From positions 1,709,001-1,773,000 of the forward strand of contig NC_134013.1 of the NCBI RefSeq assembly GCF_040712315.1: a stretch of DNA of 64,000 nucleotides. The letters are read 5' to 3'. Below are positions 36,201 to 47,861 of this stretch, in pieces (the first letter of the stretch is position 1; every line of letters begins with the position of its first letter). The position numbers and the translations under genes are program-made. The notes beneath the pieces are model-generated. The model was not told the origin of the DNA. It worked only from the letters and a program-made list of their open reading frames with translations, and made no database searches. This DNA is from Castanea sativa. Lineage: Eukaryota; Streptophyta; Magnoliopsida; Fagales; Fagaceae.

Positions 36201-36699
36201 ACGATGGACTGTAAGTACATTCTTGCTAAACCAAAGAGGGGGAAATTGCAATCTTAATTATATTTTGATACTTCGTGTGAGTTTTCCTAAAAAGTCATGT
36301 AGTTCAATTAATACCTTGTGGTGTTTTCAATGAAGACATTCCACATTTGAATCTACCTCCCCCGTTTTGACTATCAACTTTTTCCAAAAATAAAAATTTG
36401 AATTTTAGATATACAACAAATACAATTATGCAACACTAACAATCTTAGTTTTACTCTGGAAACAAATATTAATTAGCTAAGAAAATATTTTAATTAATTA
36501 ATTTATTCTTTTTGTACTTTTTTTTGCTTAGCTGGATGGGTATCAGAAGACAGGATGCATTAACCACATTTGCTCTGGGTTTGTACAAACTAGCCAATAT
36601 TATGGATTAGGTATTGCTTTTCAACCTACATCACAAAAAGGAGGAAAACAATTTGGGGTTGACTTCCGAATTAACCAGGTAAAAAATATGAATGAATCT

Positions 36700-36727
36700 C
36701 CCCCCCCCCCCCCCCACGCTCTCTCTC

Positions 36728-36793
<66 letters not shown>
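36700..36793. repeat. Poly(C) run and (CT)n microsatellite
   Basis: About 16 C followed by a long CT tract, starting about 20 bp after the exon 6 donor of gene C. Gene A has only a short CTCTCTCT at the same place. A polypyrimidine run this near a donor could affect splicing. Confidence 0.95.
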
Positions 36794-36796
<3 letters not shown>

Positions 36797-36873
36797 TTAC
36801 CAACATCATGTACTATATTGTGTCCCAGAAGTTATGGTTGCTCCTAGTATCTTTCATCTCCTTGCAATAAATG

Positions 36874-37095
36874 GAGTCTAAATCTTCTGTCCCACTTTTT
36901 CTGCTCTACCCTATACTCCACTAATAAAAACTTGCCACGTGTTCACCTAATTAATTAAATACTATCATTATTGACTTATTAATGCTACCGTTATTAATTA
37001 ATAGTAGTATTTAATTAATTAGGTGAACACGTGTCAAGTTTTTATTAGTGGAGTATCAAATGGAGCAGGAAAAGTGGGACAGAAGATTTGGACTC
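36874..37095. mobile_element. Fold-back MITE, copy 2, with perfect 9-bp target duplication
   Basis: A 222-bp near-complete palindrome starting GAGTCTAAATCTTCTG. It is flanked by CAATAAATG on both sides (36,865-36,873 and 37,096-37,104). Gene A has a single CAATAAATGGTTACTC at the matching intron position. The 9-bp duplication points to a Mutator-type transposase. The insertion is younger than the A/C duplication. Confidence 0.88.
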
Positions 37096-37474
37096 CAATA
37101 AATGGTTACTCTCTCTTGCTAAAAGGTAGTTACCCTTTAATAAAGATTTTTAAATGGCCTCCTCACATGCACGTTCTTGCAAAAAGAAGGGAGGAAAAAA
37201 AGGAAAAGGAAAAAAAAAAAAAAAACAACCATTGTACGCACATACTAATTAGTAATTGATGCAATGCATAGAAATTTTGTTGACATAATATGATTTTTTT
37301 TCTATCTTTTATCTTATGTTTAATATAAAATGTGATCACTATAAGAGTTGTTAACATGAATTTATTATAATTGTATCCGCATATGAAACTATATACTTTT
37401 GAACTATTTAAAGAAAATACGGTGTCAAGATTCTAATAGACGGTTTTGATATGAATAAAATTTAAATTCTATTA

Positions 37475-37505
<31 letters not shown>

Positions 37506-38582
37506 TAATAAAATGAGATAAAAAAGTTAAAATATAAAACTCTTTATCAAATAAAGCTAAGAGCTTTATAGTTCAAGTAGCATTTCCTGGTATTTCCAAT
37601 TGAGAGGTTTAAATCCTCCCACCCCTAATTGTTGAATTATAAAATAAATAATAAAAAAAGATTTGATCACATAAATGTAGGGGATAGAGTTTTTTGTTTT
37701 TGAGAAACTAGGGGATAGAGTTTGTGCTTGACTTGTGTGTACAATTCTTATGCATAAACATACCATTTTTCCCTTTTCTCTTTGAGTAGATGATGATATG
37801 TAATGGTTTGTATAAAATCCAATGTTTTGTTTTAGGATCCAAATCAGAGAAGATGGTGGCTATCACTTAAAGATGATGTGATAGGGTATTGGCCCCTTGA
37901 AATCTTCAATTCTTTGCAACAGAAAGCCCAAATTGTTCAATGGGGAGGGTATGTTTATAGCAAAAACGTTAAGGGAGTCACACCCCACACTACAACAGCC
38001 ATGGGGAGTGGAGATTTTGCATCTGGTCTGTGGGGATCAGCATGTTTCATTCTAAACGTTAGAATCGTGGATGACTCTCTCCAGTTGAAGTACCCTAAAT
38101 CGGTACAGGGTTATACCGAGGAACCCGATTGCTACAGCGCTCTTAATAACCAAACGAATCCTGCACTTGAGCCTATTTTCTACTTTGGAGGTCCTGGTCG
38201 AGGTCCTAATTGTCCATGAGAGCAAGAAGATGTGTTTATGTCAACATTTTCTAGCAATAACACCTCTAAAACTTGGTTGATGCCTTCTACATAAAAGGTG
38301 TGGATAATTGTGTCTGTTTGGCATTAAGCAAACTGGTTTTTGCTTTTCATCTCAACATTCTTAAAAATAAATAATAAAAAAAAAAAAAAAAACTTGTTTG
38401 AAGATAAGCTAACTTACCGAGATCCTTATAGACTATAGCTCAATTAACATCTTCTGAGATAACTTTTATCTATTTGTTTCACCTTTAGCAAATAAGTTAC
38501 CAAAAACTATGGGATACCAACATACACACTATATGAGTTTGAACGAGTCTATGAGATCCTATAGTCGTCATTTAGAAAATCA

Positions 38583-38588
<6 letters not shown>

Positions 38589-38642
<54 letters not shown>
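38589..38642. repeat. (AT)n microsatellite
   Basis: About 54 bp of AT dinucleotides in the 3' flank of gene C. It is followed by a TAAAATATGGTTTTCTATT tract that is inverted just beyond the LTR element at 44,811-44,845. Confidence 0.95.
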
Positions 38643-38651
<9 letters not shown>

Positions 38652-38686
38652 TATGGTTTTCTATTAAAAAAAAACATATGATTTTG

Positions 38687-39547
38687 TGTAAAGTTTTAGA
38701 GCCCTTAACATAATATGTTTAACTTAATATTAAGCCAAGTTGATTAACAAGTTTGTTAATTAAAACTAGGTTAAACAAATATGTGTAAAACAAATATAAT
38801 GCGGAAAGTAAAGAACACAAAGATCTGATGACCCAGAAAAACCAAACCTATAAAAAACCTGGGGATGATTTAGTGTAGCTATCATCAAGGTAAAACAAAT
38901 TCACTATGAAAGAATTAAAGTTTGTACAATAGAACTTAGACCACTAACATCCTATTGTTACCTCGAGTAGAAAACTTACTACCACGACCACGTGACAACT
39001 CCGAGTTCACGGACTACTTCTTTCTTTGATCCATTGCAACCACAAATTCTCCTACTTGTGACTTTAAGACTTCACTCAAAGATTTCAGATTTTCTTTAAG
39101 TTCTTTATGCAACAACTGAAACGATCATCAAGTTGTTGACATGAATCTTGATCTTGATAACCCTAAGTGTATATGAAGGTAAACATCTCTAGATCTCACA
39201 AGAGATTCAACACACAACACATCAAAAAACCTCTAAAACGTAGCTAGAGTTTTTCTTTTTATATGTGAAGTAAAACATAAAACCCTACACGTCAAACGGG
39301 CTTGGGCTAAATTAGAAATTCTGCAGAAGATTAATTCTATACGATTTTCGATCGATCGAATCTAATTTTTGATCGATCTAGCCTTGCAGATTTGTCAATT
39401 AATTTCTGCAATCATCCGATTCCAATTTTACAATTAAATATACTTTGAGCAAGCCTAAACCTAGACTTTATGTTTTAATCATGATTTGCCAACACATTAC
39501 ATATTGAAATTCTAATACATTAGTCCCTAAAGTCTTAGAACCTAACA
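38687..39547 (-). repeat. 3' LTR of the non-autonomous LTR element
   Basis: Starts TGTAAAGTTTTAGAGCCC and ends TTAGAACCTAACA. The adjacent inward sequence read on the minus strand is AATGAGGAGAT, a polypurine tract, so this is the 3' LTR. It contains GATCGATCGAA/TTTTGATCGATC motifs. Confidence 0.9.
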
Positions 39548-40082
39548 ATCTCCTCATTTGGCAATTCGTGACAAAACACATCATAAAAATGAAATGCTCA
39601 AAGTTACAAACAGCCCATTAAATTTAAAATGCCTTAAACACAATTCAACCTAACTACTATCTATCAGTTGCCAGTGTAGACAGCAGCCACGACTGAATTA
39701 ACCTGTATTCCTGAAATACTCAACAAACTCATAAACGCATGTGTGGAAAATACAAGTAAACCAAAATAAATTCTTGATTTCACAAAACATAAAATAAAAG
39801 ACATATACCAAGAATAACCTCATAATATAAATCAATAACCAATGTATCATATGTGAAACAAGAAACAATAAAAGAAACAAAGCATAAAGCATAGTGTCTC
39901 CCCCTAACATATACAACTCATAAAAAAGAAAATACATCATCACCAAAAAGAATACATCATGAGCCAAAAATAAAATGAAATACATCAAGAAGCTCCTAGA
40001 TACAATCTATGTACTCCAAAACAAAAACTCCCCCAATCTCCATGCACAATATGTACTCCCCCTTTTTGTGACGAATTGCCAA

Positions 40083-41173
40083 AGGGTACTCAGAACTCAT
40101 CATCAAAAGGAGGTGGTGAAGTAGACCGTCGAGCACCCACCAAATCAGCTCGTAAAGCCTGAAGCTTCGTGAGCACATCCAACAAAATCTGTCCATGCAC
40201 TGCCTGAACGGTCATGACAGTATCTAGCATACTCCAAATAGAAGAATCGCTTGATGAAGAAGGTGGAGGATCAATAGCGGCGGTAGGGTTGACATACTCC
40301 TCAGCAGTAAGATCGCCAGAAGGAGGAGGCCTAGATGCATCACCTGTGGAAGACTCGACTCTAGGGCGTTTAGAGCTAGCTTTCATCCGAGCCGCTCTTT
40401 GCCTATGAGAGCTATAATATAAACAAGCTCAGATGAAGGAAATCCTCTAAATCTAAGTCTAACAAAATCCTATGAATGAAAACCGGAAAGAAAAGACCAT
40501 GAGATTTAGCACTACTCCTATAAACCTCAACTAAGGAGCTAATAAAAGGAGAATGAAAACTGATAGGAGCATCAAGGACGAGAGCATATAAAAACGCACA
40601 TTTCTCGAGAGGAATAGTGTGAAGGTGGGAGATGGATCATATGGAATGACAAGAAATTCGAAAAAACAAATAATTGAGCTCAGTAAACTCATGGGAAGTG
40701 ATCCGAGGATCAGTACCCCATCAAATGGAAGTACCGGTGAGTAATGACATAATGTCATCAAGGGGAGGGGTCTCAGTGTAAGGGTACACAGGTTGTTGTA
40801 CCAAAAGTATACCAAGAGCAAAGGGCACTACTTGAGGTGTAATGACATACTCTTCACCCCTTATCCAACTCTTCACAAACTAAATGTTGGAATCATTGGA
40901 GTGAATAGAGATGTTTGAATAGAACTCTCTAATCAAAGCAGCAGCAGGAGGATGCTCTACATCTAAAAGAGGTAACCAACCCCTACTCTCAAAGTTCCTC
41001 CTAATCTCCCCATTAAGCTCATCTAGAATGACCTTACACTCAGCCCATACCGACCTAAAGATGTTAAGCTTCTCATAGGTTTTTTGGTTTTTCTCCATTC
41101 TAAACCTATCATTCTCAAACACAAGGGTAGAGGGGGTAGTGGTTTTCTTGTTGGCTCTAGTTTTTCTAACCAT
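40083..41173 (-). pseudogene. Putative plant transposon protein-type ORF in the LARD-like element
   Basis: Starts MVRKTRANKKTTTPSTLVFE and continues through FESRGWLPLLDVEHPPAAA to NDSNI, where a TAG interrupts a frame that otherwise continues (FVKSWIRGEEYVITPQVVPF) to about 40,700. Further frame changes follow. The C-terminal piece (40,386-40,090) is Ser/Pro-rich with DLTAEEYVNPTAAIDPPPSS and a helical tail. This domain recurs in plant LTR-type elements but its biochemical role is unknown to me. The opposite-strand open frame at 40,214-40,408 is a shadow. Confidence 0.65.
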
Positions 41174-43381
41174 GAAGCTAAGAGATTAGAATAAAAAGAA
41201 AACAGAAAACAAAGAAAAAACCAAGGGCAAACTGCATTAGAGATGGTTAAAGCACAAAAATCTCAATAAAATATTAATCTATATGATGCATGTAATGAAT
41301 ACACATATGATGCATGCTCTAATGCATTGAAATTTGTTTAATTTTACTTTAGAAACCACCAATTGACTTGAACATAGAGTTTTATTCCAAAAACCCCAAA
41401 TTTTGAAAAACCGAATTTCAAAAATTGAACCAAATTGATCAATTAACCATTATACTAGTTAGGAAACTTCATATAATGAATTAATTTATCAAAATCCCAA
41501 GTCAATTTCATCAAAATAACCTCAATTGAACAAAAACCCCAATTTCACAAAGTTCCAAGCCCTAGAATTTCCACTTGTTCTTAAACCAACAAATTAATCA
41601 AATTAATGCATAGGAATCAAGTTTATAACATCTAAGAACAAAAACCCATTAAACAAAAATGATTAAAAACAATTGAAATAAACAAAAACCCCTAAATTCC
41701 TATGTTCGAAATTTTTAAGAAAAATGCATGAAAAATGTGATTAAGTTGAAAAAGAAAGGGTAAAAGAGACTTACAAGTACTTGAAGACAAAAATCCTTGA
41801 GAAATTTGTGGAAGAAAACGAAAAAAATAGCTTTAGATTGGATCGGTCGAAGAAAAGGAGTGAGAAAAGGTTTGAAAAGCTTTTGAAAAAATGAAGAACA
41901 CGTGAAAGCAAAAGCCTTTTAAAAATTCCTTATTCGAAATTCGATCGATCGAAATTGAGGTTTGATCAATTGAAAAATAGATTCGATTGATCGAGCACCA
42001 ATCAAGCCAGGCAGACCTAAACTTTTAATGCATTTTCGATTGGTCAAAAAACAGATTCGTTAGATCGAAAATCTGGATTTTTGAAATTTTTGAAAAACAA
42101 TGCAAGATTTAAGCAGGAATCACTCAAACCATTTTATTTCATGAATGAAATGCATGATTATGAGTTTAAAATATTTTCAAAAACACTTGAATTTGACCCA
42201 GATCTTCCAAAAACAAGATTTTCACACTTTTGTTCCCAAAACTCAAAAGATGAAACATATTTTGCATCAAAATCAAAGAGCATATAATCTTGGATGGACA
42301 AAACAAATTCACACACAATCATGTACTAAGTTTAGCAAAAAACAACCTGTGTAGTGTGTGCAACTAGTAAAAGCATGAGATACATGTGTGGTGATATGTA
42401 GATAGTAATCAATCACATTTTCTACAAAATTCATCACATACGTTTGAAAGAGACTATCACCTAAAGAGTTATATCATATAACTCTGACATCTTCTAGAAA
42501 ACAAGCTTGCAATCATGAAAGTTTCTTGTTTTGTCTCATAATGTACACACCAATTTTATTTCCTTGTTAAATTGATATTTAAGTCAGATAATGTACACAC
42601 CAATTTTATTTCATTGTGAATTTATTATAGCCCTATAATGTACACACCAATTTGACTATTAATCCGAGGCTACACCTTATGTTCTTTTTATGCATGTGCT
42701 ACACTTTTTCGAGCACAAAATCTTATGATATGCACTAAGGTGTTCATGATTGGCTAGTAAACATTGGTGATATAGTTATTTATGCATTTCTCATTAAGTT
42801 CTAGTCCTAACATTCAAAAGCATTTGACTTCAAAATTAAAATCATGTGATAAAAAACTATAAACAACTCCCACACAACATGCACTACATAGCTAACACTA
42901 GCAAAATGCAATAAAATAAGTTCATCCAAGCTAAACAAGGTACATAAGTATGTTATGTAAAAATAATATGGCCAACCTTGAGTATACATCCAAGATAAGT
43001 AATACAAAACACATTTTACCTTTCCCATTTTTTTTCTTTTTTTTCTTTTTGGAAAAGACAAAAACAACCTATCATGAAATGCATGGATGTAATGAAATGC
43101 AAATCCTAAAAGCAAAAAGGAAAACAAAAATTGCAAAAGAATAATGGTCACAAAGAGTATTAAGATAAAGCACAAGGACCATGTCAAAAAGACTCAATTA
43201 GATTGAGCCTTTTGCACCCAAAACTTCTTAGATGCAAATTTGGGTCTGGAGTTATTATTCACATTAGAATGATGAGCAACTCCAGGATTTGTATAAAGGT
43301 TTAGAGCATTTATCAATTCACTAATAAGTACCATAGGATCTTGTGCTTTTGAGGCACATGTACTTTTGGCTTATTTGCACA

Positions 43382-43957
43382 CTATACAGCTTGCAACTTA
43401 AAACAATTTAGACGAATATGCCTAGTCTTTCCACAAAAATGACAAACCCACAGAGGTCTATCATGCAACTTATCTTTAGGGAGGATAGGATTCTTAGGCT
43501 TAGCCTCTTTAAAATCAACCCTAATCTTCCTAAGAGGTGGTGTAACTTCCACTGGTTTGACAATCTCACTCATAGGAGGCTCAGAAGAAGGAACAAAATT
43601 TGTGGAATGAGTTTCAGACATCGAGATACTTTCTACAAAACCTAGACCAATTTTTTCTAAGGGAGACTTCTAAACACTCAACATATGGTCAAGTTTAGAA
43701 CTAGCAAAACTATTAGTTTGTTCTTTAGCAACAGATAATTTTAGTTCCAAATTCTTAATCTTATCAAGCAATATCATGTTCTCAGTCTTCACCTTATCAA
43801 TCAAATTACTAGCATCAAGCAATTTCAACAACAAATCTTTCTTATCAAGTTCAAGAGAAACAATTTTCTTTAAACCTAAATCAACATTCATTGCATCATT
43901 TGCAGCAACTTTGCACAGCATATTGAAAGCTTCTTGCAAATCAACACAATTGCACAA
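43382..43957 (-). pseudogene. Gag remnant: coiled coil and CCHC zinc knuckle
   Basis: Two same-frame pieces separated by one stop near 43,670. The first (43,957-43,670) is a heptad-rich coiled coil (LELDKKDLLLKLLDASNLID). The second ends in WVCHFCGKTRHIRLNCFKL, a CX2CX4HX4C nucleocapsid knuckle. The frame begins at the inner edge of the 5' LTR, so the N-terminal part of gag and the leader are missing. Confidence 0.8.
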
Positions 43958-43959
43958 CT

Positions 43960-44805
43960 TGTTAAGTTTTAGATCCCTATAAACTAGATTTTTTAACCTA
44001 ATTAATTAACCAAGTAAATACTTAGGATTATTATTTATATCTTGGTTACAACAAAACAATCATATCATGCAAAGTAGTGAAAAATATAAAGAACACAAAG
44101 ATCTGATGACCTAGGAAAACCAAACCGGTAAAAAACTTGGGGAGGATTTAACCTAGCTATCTTCAAGGTAAAACAGATCCACTATGAAAGAATTGAAGTT
44201 TGTACAATAGAACTTAAACCACTAACATTCTATTGCTATCTCGAGTAGAAAACTTACTACCACAACCCCATGATAGCTCCGAGTCCATGGACTACTTCTT
44301 TCTTTGTTCCACTACAACCACAAGTTCTTCTAATTGTGACTTTGAGACTCCACTCAAAGATTTCAGATATTCTTTAAGTTCTATAGGTAGCAACTGAAAC
44401 GATCACCAAGTTCTTGACATGAATCTTGATCTTGATAACCCAAAGTGTGTATGAAGGTGAACATCTCTAGATCTCATAAGAGATTCAACACACAGCACAT
44501 CAAAAAACCTTTAAAACGCAGCTAGGGTTTTTCTTTTTATATGTGAAGTAAAACATAAAACCCTACACGTCAAACAGGCTTGGGCTGAATTGAAAATTCT
44601 GCAGAAAATTAATTCAACACGATTCTCAATCGATCGAGCCTTGCAAAATTTGTCAATTAATTTCTGCAATTACTCGATCCCAATTTTACAATTAAACATA
44701 CTTTGAGCAAGCCTAAACTTAGACTCTATGTTTTGATCATGGTTTGCCAACACATTACATATTGAAGTTCTACTACATTAGTCCCTAAGGTCTTAGAACC
44801 TAACA
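43960..44805 (-). repeat. 5' LTR of the non-autonomous LTR element
   Basis: Starts TGTTAAGTTTTAGATCCC and ends TTAGAACCTAACA. It pairs with 38,687-39,547. The first 120 bp differ most between the two LTRs. Confidence 0.9.
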
Positions 44806-44849
44806 TTTTGCTTTTTTTTTTTTTTTTAGAAAGCCATATTTTATATATA

Positions 44850-44936
44850 TAGATGGTATCCTTCAAAAGTTATAAACAAAAGCGCGCATTAGTGTAATTC
44901 TAAATGACTAGCTTTTAGGACCCAATTATATATATA
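44850..44936 (-). repeat. Inverted copy of the neprosin intergenic spacer
   Basis: Read on the minus strand it matches the spacer sequence TAGTCATTTAGAATTACACT found in direct orientation at 45,515-45,590 and, between A and B, at 16,345-16,420. The two arms bracket the pararetrovirus fragment. Confidence 0.85.
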
Positions 44937-44978
44937 TATACACACACACACTACAATTTAGTAAAAGCTCAAGGGATA

Positions 44979-45070
44979 ATGCTTTTAGAAAAGAAAATGG
45001 TCATAGGAGTATCTTCTATTGACTTCTTGGGCGTAAACATATCATATGGAAAGTACACTTTGCAGCCCCT
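44979..45070 (+). pseudogene. Pararetrovirus-like reverse-transcriptase fragment
   Basis: A short plus-strand stretch encodes KKKMVIGVSSIDFLG followed by a segment ending TLQP. It resembles the end of the palm and connection region of pararetrovirus or Gypsy-type reverse transcriptases. It is only about 30 codons, is not bounded by a start, and abuts a minus-strand fragment of another viral gene, so it is a rearranged relic. Confidence 0.4.
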
Positions 45071-45413
45071 TCTCGTCCTCAAATTCTCTTATTGAAGATT
45101 TGAAGAAAAAAATACAGTCAGTTGAACAAGAATTGGCAACAATTACCTCCACAGGGAGCCCTTTTCTTCCATGGAAGGTGAGTGTCAATCTTACTGCACC
45201 AAAATGGAGGTGAGTGTATCCTTGTTTTTGCCATGGGATTACAAACTCTCGAGGAAGGGCAAGGGTGATAAAATTTTCTTTTTCACTAGCTGAAATGTTA
45301 AACTGGTCAAACTTAGAAGCATGGACATATTCTTTTACGCTAGAAGGATGTGAGGGAATAATGACAAGATATCCAAGACAAGTCCATGTGTGTGTGAAGA
45401 GTACCATCAGCAT
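45042..45413 (-). pseudogene. Endogenous pararetrovirus movement-protein-like fragment
   Basis: A 123-codon minus-strand open frame. The middle (FITLALPREFVIPW, then HLHFGAVRLTLTFHGRKGLP) resembles the movement protein of endogenous Caulimoviridae, probably the florendovirus group, as found scattered in many plant genomes. Only part of the domain is present. It ends in unrelated residues, has no partner genes beyond the reverse-transcriptase scrap on the opposite strand, and lies between two inverted spacer copies. It is a dead integrated relic with no expected function. Confidence 0.55.
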
Positions 45414-45486
45414 TAGTCACCCAATGTATTTCTATAGGGTGGAGGATTCTTTCTGCCTGAACATTATTTTTGGAATTTAGCTTGGC

Positions 45487-45520
<34 letters not shown>

Positions 45521-45654
45521 GGGTCCTAAAAGCTAGTCATTTAGAATTACACTAATGCGTTCTTTTGTTTATAACTTTTGAAGGATACCATCAAAAATTG
45601 TGCAACGCTTTATAATTAAGAATTAGTGCTTTCCTTCTCTAGGCCAAATTGACC

Positions 45655-45660
45655 TATAAA
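45655..45660 (+). promoter_or_regulatory. TATA box of neprosin gene D
   Basis: TATAAA lies 71 bp before the exon 1 ATG in the conserved leader. As in B, the promoter MITE is absent (intact site GAATTAGTGCTTTCC). Confidence 0.55.
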
Positions 45661-46433
45661 TTTCTTACAGTTTCTTGCTACTCTCCTTATGTACAATTTG
45701 TTTGTTTGAGAGGGACAGAGAGAGTATGGGGAAAGAATTACTCCAATACTTTTGTTTGTGATAATTTTGCTTGTATTGAGTAGTGTACATGTAAAAGCTA
45801 AAGCTAGAAAAACTTTATCAAGAGTCAATAGAAAATTGAAGCTTCTCAACAAGCCAGCAATCAAGAGTATTAAGGTTTATTCTTTTTTCTACCAAACTTT
45901 CTGCTATCCTCCTATACTAGGAAGAAAAGACGCCGAAAGTTTTAATAAGCTTAGCCGGTAAAGTCTCTTATCATCAAATAAAAAATTTGGGATTTCAAGT
46001 CTACCTATACCAAAAACCAATTAATATCTAACTTGATGATTAAGAACAATCATTATGGAATGGTTGCAATAAGTTGAAATTATGTTATATTTATCAAAAA
46101 AGGGAAAAAAAGAAAAGAAAAGAAAAAAGCCATAGATGCTCCAATATTTTCAGTGTTTGTGATCAAAAGTGCATGTTCTTTTCGTATTAGGAGGAAAACG
46201 ATATTTAAATTTTGGTTTTAGATATATTTCTAAATATTTGGATAATTACTATTTATTTATAATAAACATAAAAAAATGCCTATAAAGGACTAAAATCTAT
46301 TTGATAACGTATATTAAGTAATTGCCATATCCCCACCGTCTCATATTCTAGTTTTTCAAGAATTATTTTATCTCATGTCATGTCATGTTAGTATCCATGT
46401 CCATGCTTCTACTCTACCTATTATAAACATTAA

Positions 46434-46984
46434 GGGCATGTTTGCTATGTGGTAATAGATCCCATAATGAAATGGTTATTCATGTGTAATAACTATTTGG
46501 TTATTTGATTGCATATTCATTACATGGAATAGTTATTACTTAGGAATAGCTATTACTTAAATTGAGGAATAGATATTTCTCTCTGAAGATTGTTATTCCT
46601 TAGTAGGTGTAACAACTTTTGAAATTAATATGGGACTATTTGGCACTATTGTTTAAACAATAGTTTTCAGTGTTTAAACAACAATAACACTTGTCATACG
46701 TATTTCTATAACACTTAAACACCTATTTTCACAATACTGAAAACTAAACAACAATATTTAAACATTGCTACCAAACGGGCCCTATATTTACAAAAATATA
46801 AACTTTTCATAGGCATCATTTTTTATAAGATTCCCATTTGTAACAACTAATTTTATAACAAAATGTAAATAGTTGTTCTAATACAACATATTTTTTATTC
46901 TCAATAATAAAGATTAATATTCTTAATTAAAAAAAAAAGTATAATACTTCTATCACAAACTCCATTTCATGTACAAACATGCCC
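46434..46984. mobile_element. Tourist-like MITE in intron 1 of gene D
   Basis: Left end GGGCATGTTTGCTATG and right end ACAAACATGCCC, flanked by TAA on both sides. It contains a second small MITE at 46,632-46,782. Confidence 0.75.
46632..46782. mobile_element. 151-bp MITE with TAT duplication
   Basis: Ends GGGACTATTTGGCA and TACCAAACGGGCCC are inverted. It is flanked by TAT on both sides; gene B has the uninterrupted AATTAATATATTTAC. The interior is palindromic around TTTAAACAATAG/TATTTAAACATT motifs. The insertion is younger than the B/D split. Confidence 0.8.
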
Positions 46985-47229
46985 TAAATTATTTATCTAA
47001 CCTCACTCTCTCACGTAGGTTTCAGCCAAAAGAAAATTATTTGGGACAGTTCCATGAATTTCTTTAATTTCTAATCTATGCAAAGATTTGGCTCAACCCA
47101 ATTCTTTGCCTCCATTTCACAAGTTTTCTTCTTAATCATAACATTTGAACACTATGCATCTAAAAGTGAAATCCTCCATATCTCCATAGGAAAAATCTCA
47201 TTCAAAGATGTACCCCATGTGGTAGAAAT

Positions 47230-47861
47230 TGTTGGAAATATTTTAGTGAATAAACAAGTTTGATACAACAAACAATACCCTAAATAATTAGCAAGAATGT
47301 AAATAAGCAATAATAATAATATGAATTTAAGTAAATTTAGGAACAATCTCACAGTGCTATAGAATCACGCAAAGAGCGTTGTTCTTAAAGGTTGATTCGT
47401 GCCACCCAAAGTAAAACTTAGTGTGATTGGTTCTCTTGGCCAAACAACCCCCCAAGATTAGACTATAACATCGACCTTTGTGATGTATGCACTTCCACTC
47501 ACAAAAGGTTTAAGAACAACTTTCTATTGTCTTTTCTTTAAAAAAAAATAATAAAAAAAACATTCTTGTAGAAAAATATGTGGGAGAGAAAGATAGTAGA
47601 ATTGGGTATATCTAAAATATAGAGTAGTAAAAGACCCTTTAGAAAAGGTGTTATGATGAGTATTATATAGGTTACTTATGAAGATGATAGTCTATAGTTA
47701 TTGGTTACTAATAACCCTTAAAAGCCCAATGGCTATATTATCAATTATTGCCTAACGGCTATTCTTCTCATAATTGCCCAATGGCTATTTTACTCATAAA
47801 TTTTCAACGGCTAGAAAATAAATAAGAATAAAAATGTTTGGAACACACACTCACACCAACA
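47230..47861. mobile_element. Solo LTR in intron 1 of gene D
   Basis: A 632-bp unit starting TGTTGGAAATATTTTAG and ending CACACCAACA, flanked by the perfect 5-bp duplication GAAAT (47,225-47,229 and 47,862-47,866). Gene B has the empty site CAGAAATTAATG. There is no internal coding region, so it is a solo LTR, probably of a copia-type element. Confidence 0.85.

Larger units (their letters stand above)
31884..38219 (+). pseudogene. Neprosin-domain gene copy C, best preserved but with a stop in exon 3
   Basis: Exons: 31,884-32,033; 34,272-34,358; 34,946-35,235; 35,881-36,042; 36,157-36,210; 36,532-36,678; 37,836-38,219. All introns have GT-AG ends. Exon 1 gives a clean signal peptide (MGKKITLRLLFVIALLVLG, then KAKARKFSSE). 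Exons 2-3 carry the activation-peptide domain (SQIWHKSGSCPTG) and exons 4-7 the neprosin domain (SIEAGWMV, GCINHICSGFVQT, HTTTAMGSGDFASG, YFGGPGRGPNCP). Without lesions the product would be about 424 residues, normal for the family. In exon 3, after ANTTNN, the sequence reads TAA where A has GAA, and a further base is missing just after it, so the chain ends before the neprosin domain. The motif where I expect the second catalytic Glu reads WGGYVYS, with Tyr. If the stop were a sequencing error the protein would still probably lack peptidase activity. Confidence 0.88.
38687..44805 (-). mobile_element. Non-autonomous LTR retrotransposon (LARD-like) with 5-bp duplication TTTTG
   Basis: LTRs of 861 bp (38,687-39,547) and 846 bp (43,960-44,805) enclose about 4.4 kb. 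The perfect duplication TTTTG stands at 38,682-38,686 and 44,806-44,810. The interior, read on the minus strand, has a coiled-coil gag piece ending in a CCHC zinc knuckle, then long non-coding DNA, then an open region of the type often annotated as putative plant transposon protein. No protease, integrase, reverse transcriptase or RNase H is visible, so movement would have needed another element's enzymes. I see no primer-binding site beside the 5' LTR. Confidence 0.88.

Noticed and set aside
36688..36870. Leu-Ser repeat protein
   Set aside because: Translation of a CT microsatellite in intron 6 of gene C.
45214..45480. Plus-strand open frame in the pararetrovirus relic
   Set aside because: Shadow of the minus-strand movement-protein-like frame.
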